64,000 nucleotides of DNA from Streptomyces sp. 1331.2. Lineage in GTDB: Bacteria > Actinomycetota > Actinomycetes > Streptomycetales > Streptomycetaceae. The position numbers were made by a program, and so were the translations under genes. The DNA is taken from NCBI RefSeq assembly GCF_900199205.1, contig NZ_OBMJ01000001.1:5449001-5513000 (forward strand). The letters run 5' to 3'. Of this stretch, positions 8,146 through 16,185 are shown in pieces (positions within the stretch are counted from its first letter, which is position 1; each line of letters starts with the position of its first letter). The notes below the pieces were generated by a model. It had not been told where the DNA came from. It did not search any database and saw nothing but the letters and a program-made list of their open reading frames with translations.

Positions 8146-8542
8146 CGATGGAACGGCGACCATCCATTACGATCCTGAGCAGGGGAGTGATGGGCACGCC
8201 ATCATTCGGATAGACATGGCAGACGGGCGATCGGCCACGACAGAAGCCATGCCGCAGGGAAGGCCTAGGTCGCCTGGCAACTATTCTGGGCTCCCAAATG
8301 TGGGTGGGGAGGCGTATCTAGAGGACATGGGGCCGAAGACCGTATCCAGGACGTTCAATCTTCCCAATGCGGAGGCTGCTTGGAAAGCCCAGCAAGGCTC
8401 CATCGACACGAACTTCGGCCCCTATGGTCCCGGTAACAACTGCGTCACGTACTGCGTAGCCATATTGCGGGCGGGTGGAGTCGAGTTGCCGGAAGGCGCG
8501 AGGGGCGTGGCTACATTGCGACTCGCCCTTAGGAGGGGTTAG
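8108..8542 (+). CDS. Orphan polymorphic-toxin tip, possibly papain-like
   Basis: After the Hint remnant (PVLVHNC) come about 130 residues unrelated to the Fic/Doc tip. The features seen are HYDPEQGSDGHAIIRIDMAD, then GPYGPGNNCVTYCVAILRAG near the end. A His in a beta strand followed later by an NNCVTYC-type Cys at a helix start is reminiscent of circularly permuted papain-like (NlpC/LRAT-type) folds. That is a visual analogy, not a family match. No native start or signal sequence exists; the GTG at 8108 lies inside the Hint remnant, so the module is probably silent until recombined onto a full-length toxin. A candidate immunity gene follows 18 nt later. Confidence 0.7.
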   Translation: MLAGATPVLVHNCDGTATIHYDPEQGSDGHAIIRIDMADGRSATTEAMPQGRPRSPGNYSGLPNVGGEAYLEDMGPKTVSRTFNLPNAEAAWKAQQGSIDTNFGPYGPGNNCVTYCVAILRAGGVELPEGARGVATLRLALRRG

Positions 8543-8560
8543 TGAGGAGATTGATCTTCG

Positions 8561-8896
8561 ATGTATGTTCCGCCACCTGCTCTTAGAGTGCTGGCCGAGA
8601 TCATCGTTAGTGCGAACGTGGGTGAAATTCATCTTCGGCGCGCAGGAGAGGTCTTGGTTGCGCGAGCCGAAATGAATGACAGGATCCTTGATCCAGGCAA
8701 GAAGAGTCGGATCTCGGGTGATCGTCTAGATGAGTTGCTTTTCAGCATCGCTGATGCAGAGGATGCGTACGTCGAGGCATGGCAAGCCTGTGAGGCGGGG
8801 ACCAGAAAATGGCGTGATGCAGAGGGGCTGGTGGCGTTGGATAATTCGCTCAACCGTGCAGCCGATTATTTTCGCTCGGTTGCGTCTCAGGAGTAA
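8561..8896 (+). CDS. Candidate immunity protein for the orphan toxin
   Basis: This 111-residue, mostly helical, acidic protein starts 18 nt after the orphan toxin stop. A good ribosome site (GAGGAG, about 8543-8548) precedes the ATG at 8561. I recognise no family. An immunity gene kept downstream of a silent toxin tip is typical of orphan cassettes, because the antidote still protects against siblings that use that tip. Base composition is lower in GC than the core genome, like the first cassette. Confidence 0.6.
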   Translation: MYVPPPALRVLAEIIVSANVGEIHLRRAGEVLVARAEMNDRILDPGKKSRISGDRLDELLFSIADAEDAYVEAWQACEAGTRKWRDAEGLVALDNSLNRAADYFRSVASQE

Positions 8897-8997
8897 CTGA
8901 AGCTACATCGAACTCTGCAATGCTCTTCTATTCTGAAGGTGTCCTGCCTGGGAATTCCCTGGCATGGGAAGGCTCCCGGTCTATAGAGATCACAGCG

Positions 8998-9030
8998 GCC
9001 CCACTGGTCTAGTTCCGGTGGGGCCTCTGG
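8998..9030. terminator. Hairpin after the second cassette
   Basis: GGCCCCACTGG and CCGGTGGGGCC pair across an 8-base loop with a bulge. The hairpin ends in GGGGCCTCTGG, the 11 bases also found in the hairpin beside integrase 1. It can terminate transcription from both sides. Confidence 0.55.
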
Positions 9031-9035
9031 GCGTC

Positions 9036-9062
9036 TGACGGCAGTAGTTGACGGCAACGTCA
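9036..9062. repeat. 27-bp att-like repeat, copy 2, interrupted by an IS element
   Basis: These 27 bases are identical to 1390-1416. In copy 1 the integrase 3' end follows directly. Here the same continuation (CGGACGGGTGCTGCAC) resumes only at about 10620, so the IS lies between the repeat and its integrase. Confidence 0.65.
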
Positions 9063-10616
9063 TCCCTGAAGGGACGGGGCCGGTCAAGTGCCGGGCAGCT
9101 TGTTTTCCAGCTGTTCCGGCTGGTTTTGGGCGTACGCGAACACGGCGTCCCGTGGGTCAAGGCGGAGCGCCCGCAGGCGGAGCCGAGGACGAACGGCCTT
9201 GAGGTTGGGGCGTCGGCTCGCGACGATGTTGGGGCCGGAAGTGCTGGTTGGTTGCTGCTGCGTTCCTGGTGGGTTTGTGTTGGGGGTGTTTGGTGTCGTC
9301 TCCAGGGTCCGGACGGTGCCGGGGTGGGCAGGCCGTTGGCACGGCTGCCGGTCATCCCTTCGCCCCGGGTGGGGCATGGAGCGGTTCGGCGTGCGGCCGG
9401 GCGGGGTCAATCAGCGGGGCGACCTCGCCGCCGTGGCGGGGGTCAGACGTTGCACGACCTCGCGCCCGGACGCGGCAGTGTGCCTGGTCATGCTGCGGCC
9501 TTGCCTCGACGTAGGGAGCGGATCTCGCCGTCGCGCAGGCCGTAGTAGACCAGGGTCAGTAGTCTGCGGGCGACCGCGACGGTGGCGATGTTGCGGCCGC
9601 GTCGTTCGGTGATGGCGGCCCTGGTGGAGGTGAGCCAGCTGCCGGAAGGAATCCTCTGGACGGCCTCGATTGCGGCCCAGCGCACGAGGGTGGAGCCCTG
9701 CTTCGTGATGCGTCCTCGGTGGACCTTGGTGTCGGACTCGCGATGACGTGGTGTCATACCGGCCCAGGAGCACAGGTGAGCGGCGTCGGAGAAGCGGTCG
9801 ACCTCGCCGATCTCGGCGACGAACACCGCCGCCAGGGTGGGGCCCACACCAGGCAGGGTCTGCACTGTGCGGTAGCCGGCGTGGGTGGCCAAACGGGCGC
9901 GCAGCCACCCGTTGGCGAGGTCGACCTCGAAGTCGTAGGCGTCGATGAGTCGCAGTGTGGCGTTGGCCCGGGCCGGAAGGGAGGTCCAGTGGCGCCGTGG
10001 CGAGGAGATCGCGACCGCGGACGCCGAAGATATCGCTGGCCGGCAGAATGATGCCCTGCTTGGCGAGGATGGCATGGATCTCCGCCTTCAGTCCGGATCG
10101 CAGGGCGACGCACTTGGCTCGATGCCGGACCAGCTCGCGCAGCTCGCGTACGGCGGGCGGGGCGAGATAGGCCTCGGGCAGGCGGCCCATCCGCAGCAGG
10201 TCGGCAAGATCCCCTGCGTCCCGCACATCGTTCTTCACGCGCCGGTAGGCGAAGCCCTTGATGCCGAGCGGGTGCGCCAGGTGGACGGTGGCGCCGGCGG
10301 CCTGGAGCACGTCCGCGGCCCAGTACCAGCCGTAGGTGGCCTCCAGTACCACGTCCGGGTCGGGCCCCGCCTTGGCGATCTGAAGGGCCAGCGCCACGGG
10401 GTCGTTGTCGATCCGGACGGTCTCCAGCAGTTCGCCTTGATCAGTCTGCCTCACGATAACCGAGCGGCGGCGGTGCAGGTCGATACCGACGTACTGCCGC
10501 CCGGCGTACTCTGCACACACAGGGGCCTCCATCGTTGTGCAGGTTGCATGGACAAGCCCAGTGTCGCCCGACGCCGGGGCACCCACGAGGAGCGGAGGCT
10601 CCGCCCCTTCATCGCA
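9063..10616 (-). mobile_element. IS110-family (IS1111-like) insertion element
   Basis: The boundaries come from comparing the flanks with the uninterrupted copy at 1390-1430. The ends carry imperfect subterminal inverted repeats (TGAAGGGACGGGGCC at 9067-9081 and the complement of TGAAGGGGCGGAGCC at 10597-10611), 13 of 15 matching. Subterminal repeats mark the IS1111 subgroup. The transposase gene reads leftward. Upstream of it only about 85 bp are non-coding, but about 425 bp are non-coding downstream (9063-9487), where an IS1111-type bridge RNA would be expected. No target duplication longer than TCA is visible. Confidence 0.75.
9488..10532 (-). pseudogene. IS110-family transposase, frameshifted
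   Basis: The start at 10532 (MEAPVCAEYAG) leads into the DEDD nuclease domain: YVGIDLHRRRSVIV, VLEATYGWYW and KNDVRDAGDLADLL. Near 9965-9985 the frame breaks after LDLPS. The C-terminal transposase domain continues in another frame with TLRLIDAYDFEVDL, LPGVGPTLAAVF and CSWAGMTPRHRESD. One extra base in a CCGGCCCGGGCC run explains it. Both halves are otherwise well preserved. The family is not known for programmed frameshifting, so the gene is probably dead, or the base is a sequencing error. Confidence 0.8.
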
Positions 10617-11956
10617 TCAGCGGACGGGTGCTGCACCAAGCGGTGGGTCGTCGCCGTCGTCGGGGTCGGTGGCGGCCTCGGGGGCTTTCCGAGGGTACGG
10701 CTGAGGAGGTCGATGGCGTCGCGCTGGAGGCGGAGGCGGACGTGTGCCTACACGGTCGCCGTGACGCCGATGTGAGCGTGACCGAGGAGTTCCTTGATGA
10801 CGACGAGTTCGACGCCCTGTTCCAGGAGGAGGGTCGCGGTCGAGTGCCGCAGGTCGTGGAACCGGATCGCCCGCAGGCGGGAGCATCGGAGCAGCGCGTT
10901 GAAGTGCCGCGTGAGGGTGGAGGGTTCGATGGGGTGACCCTCCGGGCGGGTGAAGACGAGGCCGTTGTCCGCCCACTCGGCGCCGGCCTGTTGCTTCTCG
11001 CGGGCCTGTCGGTCACGGTGCTCGTGGAGCGAGGCGACGCAGGCGGCGGGGAGGGCGATGCGGCGTTCGGAGCTGATCGTCTTGGTCGGCAGGGTGGTGA
11101 GGCCGCCGGTGCCGGTGCGCTGGAGGGTGCGGCGGATGCTGGCGGTGCCGTGGTCGAGGTCGAGGTCTTCCCAGTGAAGGCCGAGGAGTTCGCCCTTGCG
11201 GAGGCCGGTGCGCAGAGCGAGTTCGAACAGCGCGTGGAGGCGGTGGCCCTGCGCGGCAGTCAGGAAGGTGCGGGCCTCGTGGGCGGTGAGGGGGTTGAAG
11301 CGGCGGGGGCGGGGGGTTCCGGTGCGGACGTTGCGGGCGACGTTGCGCGGGATCTCTTCCTCGCAGACGGCGTGCTCCAGGGCGGACTTGAGGACGGAGT
11401 GGATGTAGGCGAGCGTGAGCGGGGAGAGGTACTTGCGGCAGCATTTGCCGATGGGGCAGCAGCGCGGGCGGCGGCCGGCCGGGGCGTCGGGCTTGCGTCG
11501 GGCGTCGATGCCGCGAGCGCAGCACTGGCAGACGGTCCGCAGTTCGTTCAGCCAGGTGCGCACGTCCTTCGCGGTGAGCTTGGCGAGCTTCTTCTTGCCG
11601 AGGCCGGGGATGAGGTACTGGGTGACGCAGGCGGTGTAGCGAGTGTGGGTGGTCTCGCGGAGCTGATGGACGGCGACGTTCTCCAGCCAGTACGTCAGAT
11701 AGGTGGCCAGGCTGCCCTGGGCAGTGACGACGGGGACGCCGCGGTTGCTGGAGGCGGTCTTCTCGGTGAGTTTGGCGAGGGCGTCCTTGCGGGTGGTGCC
11801 GTAGACGCTGACGCGCTTGCGGGTGTTGCCGGGGGCGAGGACGTAGCCGGCGGCTTCCCAGCGGCCGTCCTTGCGCTGGTAGATGGTGCCGTCGCCGTTG
11901 GCGCGGACCCTCCGCGAGCTGGTGCCGGTGGCGGGGTTGTTGTCGTGGGTGGTCAT
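10617..11956 (-). pseudogene. Tyrosine integrase copy 2, stop at the catalytic tyrosine
   Basis: It is nearly the same protein as integrase 1 from MTTHDNNPATG onward, including the Cys-rich insert, TGLRKGELLGLHW, HDLRH and GHAHI. The codon for the nucleophile Tyr in TATV-Y-AHV is TAG (10748-10750, minus strand) where copy 1 has TAC. The tail after it also carries a 1-base frameshift before the shared end AAPVR. The product would stop one residue short of its catalytic Tyr and must be inactive. Its ATG overlaps xis2 as in copy 1. Confidence 0.88.
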
Positions 11957-12141
11957 CAGGCTGCCTCTGCGAGTTGGTGGTGGACGAGGGCGGTCAGGGC
12001 GTGCGCGGGGATACGGCGGGCGCGGCCGATGGTGATCGACGCGAGCCGCCGGGTGCGGATGAGGTCGTAGACGGTGGAGCGGCTGATCTTCAGGCGGGCC
12101 ATGACCTCGGGGACGGTGAGGAGTTCGGCGTCGGCGGTCAC
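11956..12141 (-). CDS. Excisionase (copy 2)
   Basis: This 61-residue helix-turn-helix protein (LTVPEVMARLKISRSTVYDL, then IGRARRIPAHALTALVHH) closely resembles copy 1. It starts with GTG at 12141, overlapping the end of the rep remnant, and its stop overlaps the int2 start. The frame is intact, although both neighbours are dead, so it may survive by chance or act in trans on element 1. Confidence 0.8.
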   Translation of the reverse strand: MTADAELLTVPEVMARLKISRSTVYDLIRTRRLASITIGRARRIPAHALTALVHHQLAEAA

Positions 12142-13312
12142 GCGATCACCCCCGTCTGGATGGCGGCGGTCAGCGGGTCGGTGGTGTGACCGGCCGGGTC
12201 ACCGGCGCGCCGCGCATGCCGGGGGCGGCTCGGTTGCTCGGGCCGGGGGCGCGGTGTGGTGGCCAGGAGGTCAGCGAGGTGGGCGAGTTCGGGCAGGAGG
12301 CCGGTTCCCGCGTACTGCCAGTGCGAGAGGACGAGGGTCGTGTTCGTGCCGCCGTGCTGACCGGCACAGCGACCGGCTCGGTGACCGGCGGTCAGGTCAC
12401 CGTGGTCATCGCGGTCACCGTTCCGGTCAGTAACCGGCTGTCCGCCGGTGGAGACAACGTGTCGGCCTCGATCTGCTCAGGGCGCGGGCCGACGGCAGCC
12501 GAAGCGGTGGCCTCGGATTGGCGGGCTCGCCAGGCGGTGCGTTCAGTGCGCAGTTGGGTGAGAGTGGTCGAGCAGTGGCGGGTACGGGTCGAGAAGTGTC
12601 CTCGGAAGCCGAGCATGTGAGCCCACTGGCGCAGGCGGAGGTGGGCGTGATCGGGGCGGGCGGCGAGGTGCCAGGCGGTGTGGATCATGCGGCGGGCGTG
12701 GTCGGTGATGTCGTGCTGGGCGAGTTCGGCGAGGAGGCGGAGGCGGCGGTCGAGGGTGCCGGTGGTGGTCTCGGCGCCCTTGGTGGCGTACTTGGCGATG
12801 TAGGCGGCGACGTGGCGGTCGGTGACGGGGGCGTCGCCGGTGAAGTCGGTACTGCGGATCGCGCGGACGTCGATCTGCCGCCCGAACCGGAACACCAGGC
12901 GCCCCGCCCGGTCAGCGCCCTGGACCCGGGTCGCGTTCCCGGCGGGCTGCGGTCGTTCCCGCCGGGGCTGGCCTTCGTGCGGGACGCGGGCACGCCTGGC
13001 GGCTGTGCGGACGGCGTGATCGAGGAGCTCGGTGGTGGCCCAGGCGGGCGGTTCGCTTGTGGGGCCGGTCGGTCCGTCGAGGCGGATGACGGCGTGGAAG
13101 TGGACCTGGCCGCGCTTTTGGTACTCGGCGACCTTGGCGTAGGACAGGGTGGCGTGGTGTCGCAGGGTCCGCTGGGTGAGCCCGGCGGCTTTGGCGATCT
13201 CGCGGCGCAGGTGGGTGGTGAACGTGCCCACAGGGCGGGGGCGTGCGCGTTCCAGAGCACCGCGCCCGCGTAGTCGTAGCGCGCGGGGTCGAGCGGGGTG
13301 CCGAGGAGCTGG
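12138..13312 (-). pseudogene. RepSA-type initiator remnant (copy 2), truncated and frameshifted
   Basis: The catalytic middle matches rep copy 1 (VHFHAVIRLDG, HVAAYIAKYATKG). The upstream quarter is missing: nucleotide similarity to copy 1 ends near 13312, where foreign coding sequence on the other strand begins. Two further lesions are visible. One base is lost near 13222 (AACGTGCCC against AAGCGCGCCC). A frame change near 12400 detaches the C-terminal tail that would end at the xis overlap. This element cannot encode a working initiator. Confidence 0.8.
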
Positions 13313-13770
13313 CCGCCGCGCGCCGCCTGGCTCTGGCCGAAGGCGTCCACGCTGTGACCCTTACCCAGATAGCCACGCTGGCGGGCGTCCACCGCGGCTC
13401 GATCATCGGCGTCTCCTCGATCCGCGCCGTCACCGTGGAACCCGCCCAGGGCATCTACTCCGCGACCAAGGCCGCCCTGGTGGCCCTGCTGAACACGGCG
13501 GCCGCCGAACTCGGCCCGCTCGGCGTGCGGGTGAACACGCTCGCCCCCGGGGTGGTCGAGTCGCCGATGACGACCTGGGCCACGTCCGACCCCGCGCGCT
13601 ATGACTCGTACGCGGCCAAGACCGTGCTGGGCCGCTGGGCGCAGCCCGAGGAGATGGCGGGTGCGGTGGTGTTCCTGGCCTCGGACGCCGCGAGCTACGT
13701 GACCGCCGGCGTGCTCACCGTCGACGGCGGGTGGACGGCCGTCGACGGCCACTTCGCTCCACCGCAGTGA
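13313..13770 (+). pseudogene. Chimeric remnant: TetR-like N-terminus joined to SDR C-terminus
   Basis: From the junction with the rep remnant the frame first reads LAAARRLALAEGVHAVTLTQ then IATLAGVHRG, which looks like the start of a TetR helix-turn-helix. It passes in frame into IIGVSSIRAVTVEPAQ, GIYSATKAALVAL and VNTLAPGVVESPM, then DGGWTAVDGH, the second half of a short-chain dehydrogenase (YxxxK active site present, NAD-binding GxxxGxG half absent). It resembles a deletion scar that fused two genes near 13398-13410. An open frame starts at 13243 inside the rep remnant, but a functional protein is unlikely. Confidence 0.7.
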
Positions 13771-13780
13771 ATCGGGGACG

Positions 13781-13808
13781 GGCCCCGGCCGCCACGGCAG
13801 CCGGGGCC
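13781..13808. terminator. Hairpin between convergent genes
   Basis: GGCCCCGGC (13781-13789) pairs with GCCGGGGCC (13800-13808) over a 10-base loop. It lies between the SDR remnant and the convergent SnoaL-like gene. Confidence 0.6.
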
Positions 13809-13818
13809 ACCGGTGTGG

Positions 13819-14286
13819 TCAGGCCCTGGGAAACATGGCCTTCGTCATCTCCTGCGCACCACCGATCGTGTCGATGACGACCAGGGGGTTGGAGTAGTCC
13901 CGCCAGTGGACGATCCGCCGCTGTCGGATCGTCACGATCGAGACGTAGTGCTGGTGGTAGGGCCTGCCGGTGGCGACCCCGGTGCCGTGGCCGGCGTACT
14001 CCAGGATCACCACGTCCGGGGTGGTGGTCGGGTAGACCTTGGAATCGCTCATGCGCTCCAGGGCGATGATGCGCCCGTACCCGCGGAACGAGTCGATGAT
14101 CGCCTGGCGTCCGTGCAGCGCGGGCGGTGTGCCCGGGGGCGCGTAGAGGAACTCCATGACGACGTCGTCCGCGAACAGGTCGAAGTAGTGCTCGCCGTCG
14201 GTCAGACCGGCCAGTGACTCCTCGACCAGTTCCATGAAGGGGCCCAGGGCCCTGAACTACGCGTAGTCGACCATCGTCTCGCTCAT
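13819..14286 (-). pseudogene. SnoaL-like polyketide cyclase/isomerase-fold protein with early stop
   Basis: The expected start at 14286 reads MSETMVDYA and then hits TAG (14257-14259). The same frame then runs open from FRALGPFMELVEESLAGLTD to the end. The body (HYFDLFADDVVMEFLYAPPG, then ALHGRQAIIDSFRGY, then YHQHYVSIVTI) is a complete NTF2/SnoaL alpha-beta barrel of usual length. Translation could restart at ATG 14235, which keeps nearly the whole fold, so activity is not excluded. It is downstream of a second SnoaL-like gene and an aldehyde dehydrogenase in the same direction. Confidence 0.6.
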
Positions 14287-14352
14287 CGTGTCTTCCGAAT
14301 CCCGGCACGGGCCGCCGGCCGGCGGCCCGTGCTGCTTGCTGTCCGCGCCGCG

Positions 14353-14709
14353 TCAGACCTGGTTGTTCCACATCCGGAACATCACGCAGCTGCCGTGGTC
14401 GTCGAAGGTCACCGTCCAGAGGTTGGCGAAGGTGCCGAGCTCCTCGTAGGCGCCGGTGCCCTTGATCGCGGCCGTGTCCCCGTTGATCATGAGAATGGAC
14501 CATTCGAAGTCCCAGCCGCCCTGTTGCCAGGCCTGGCGGGACTGCCAGCCCTTCACGATCTCCTCGCGGCCGATCCAGTCGGTCTCATACGGCCACTCGT
14601 GGTACTCCGCATCGGCGGAGAACAGGGCCGCGATGTCCTCGGGCGCGTTGCTGCGCCAGGCCCGCACGTACGCCTGGACCCAGTCGTTGACCTGCTGTTC
14701 GGTCGGCAT
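14353..14709 (-). CDS. SnoaL-like (NTF2-fold) protein
   Basis: This 118-residue protein (MPTEQQVNDWVQAYVRAWRS, then YHEWPYETDWIGREEIVKGW, then GTGAYEELGTFANLWTVTFD) is a nuclear transport factor 2-like domain of the SnoaL type, often small hydrolases, isomerases or dehydratases. The start at 14709 has an excellent AAGGAGG site. It follows the aldehyde dehydrogenase stop by 36 nt, so the two are probably co-transcribed. The substrate is unknown. Confidence 0.8.
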   Translation of the reverse strand: MPTEQQVNDWVQAYVRAWRSNAPEDIAALFSADAEYHEWPYETDWIGREEIVKGWQSRQAWQQGGWDFEWSILMINGDTAAIKGTGAYEELGTFANLWTVTFDDHGSCVMFRMWNNQV

Positions 14710-14745
14710 CGCCGGCCTCCTTCGTCGTCGGTCCACGCCCGGGTC

Positions 14746-16185
14746 TCAGGCCGAGGCCGCAGCGGCGTGGCGGAGGGTGAAGGTCTGGGGCGCGGTGTAT
14801 TCGAGCAGGCCCTCGGCGCCGCTCTCCGAGCCGAGCCCGGACTGCTTGTGGCCCGCGAAGGTGACGAGCGGGGTGAGGTGCTGGACCTCGTTGATCCACA
14901 CCGTGCCGGCCCGCAGGCGCCGTCCGACGGCCAGGGCCGTCCGCGGGTCGGACGACCAGACGGAGGCGCCGAGGCCGTACTCGCTCGCGTTCGCCCGGGT
15001 GACGGCGTCCTCGACGTCGTCGAAGGAGAGCACCGGCAGGACCGGCCCGAACTGCTCCTCCTGGACGATCCGCGAGGACTCCGGGGGATCGTCCACGAGC
15101 GTCGGCACCACGAAGTAGCCCGGCCCCTCTCCGGCCCGGCCGCCGGTGGCGAAGCGGTGGCCCTGGGCGTGGGAGTCCTGGAGGAGGTCGAGGACCCGCT
15201 CGTACTGCGGGCGGTTCTGCACCGGGCCGAGCCTCACGCCCGGCTCGGTGCCGCGGCCGACCCGCACGGTGGCGGCGTAGGCGGCCAGCGCCCGCAGGAG
15301 CGGCTGGTGGATGTCGCGGTGGACGTACAGCCGCTTGATCGCCAGGCACACCTGGCCGCTGTTGGCGAAGGCGCCCCAGAACAGCTTCTCCGCGACGGCG
15401 GGCACATCGACGTCCGGCAGGACGATCGCCGCGTCGTTGCCGCCCAGTTCCAGGGTCACCCGGGTCAGCGTCGGCGCCGCGCCGGCCATCACCCGGCGGC
15501 CGGTGCGGGTGGAGCCGGTGTAGCTGATCATGTCGATGCCGGGGTGCGCGGTCATCCACGGCCCCAGCTCGGCGCCGCCCGAGACGACGTTCAGGACACC
15601 GGGCGGCAGGACCTCGCACAGCAGCTCGCCGACCTTCAGCGTGACCAGCGGGGTGGACGGGGACGGCTTCCACACCACCGTGTTGCCCGCCAGCAGCGCC
15701 GGGGCGAGCTTGAACCCCGCGTTGCCCAGCGGGTAGTTCCACGGAACGATCGCGCCCACCACCCCCAGCGGCACCCGGCGGGTCACCGAGAGCCGCTCCG
15801 CGCTGTCCTCGTTCACCGTCTCCGGCAGCGACAGCGACGCCGTCCCCCGCAACCAGTACCCGAACCCGAGGATCTCCGCGGCGGCGTCGTCCAACGACTT
15901 GCCCTGCTCCCGGGTCAGGAGCCACTTGAGGGGTTCCAGGTGCGCCTCGACCGTGTCGGCGACCGCCAGCACGAGCCTGCGCCGCTCCTCCAACGGCGTC
16001 GCCGACCAGCCGGGCAGGGCTGCCCTGGCCGCCGCCACCGCCTGGTCGAGCTGCTCGGGCGAGCAGACCGGCGCCGAGGCCACGACCGTCTCGTCAGCCG
16101 GGTCGAGGACCTCGTAGGACGCCGCACCCGGCACCGCCCGGCCGGCGATGGTCATGGTGAAGTCGGTGAAGGCACTGGCGTCCAT
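14746..16185 (-). CDS. NAD(P)-dependent aldehyde dehydrogenase
   Basis: This 479-residue protein has the full ALDH family layout: VPWNYPLGNAGFKLAPAL, GNTVVWKPSPSTP, the general-base Glu in VTLELGGNDAAIV, and the nucleophile Cys in FANSGQVCLAIKRLYV. It oxidises an aldehyde to the acid in the cytoplasm. The start at 16185 (MDASAFTDF) is preceded by AGGAGAA. It heads a unit with two SnoaL-like genes and is divergent from an XRE regulator, which suggests a small catabolic or detoxification operon. The substrate cannot be read from the sequence. Confidence 0.9.
   Translation of the reverse strand: MDASAFTDFTMTIAGRAVPGAASYEVLDPADETVVASAPVCSPEQLDQAVAAARAALPGWSATPLEERRRLVLAVADTVEAHLEPLKWLLTREQGKSLDDAAAEILGFGYWLRGTASLSLPETVNEDSAERLSVTRRVPLGVVGAIVPWNYPLGNAGFKLAPALLAGNTVVWKPSPSTPLVTLKVGELLCEVLPPGVLNVVSGGAELGPWMTAHPGIDMISYTGSTRTGRRVMAGAAPTLTRVTLELGGNDAAIVLPDVDVPAVAEKLFWGAFANSGQVCLAIKRLYVHRDIHQPLLRALAAYAATVRVGRGTEPGVRLGPVQNRPQYERVLDLLQDSHAQGHRFATGGRAGEGPGYFVVPTLVDDPPESSRIVQEEQFGPVLPVLSFDDVEDAVTRANASEYGLGASVWSSDPRTALAVGRRLRAGTVWINEVQHLTPLVTFAGHKQSGLGSESGAEGLLEYTAPQTFTLRHAAAASA

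Noticed and set aside
9084..9410. A 108-codon leftward frame inside the IS 3' end with a plausible-looking tail (VFAYAQNQPEQLENKLPG)
   Set aside because: No ribosome site, no recognisable family, and it occupies the region where an IS1111-type RNA is expected. Better treated as non-coding.
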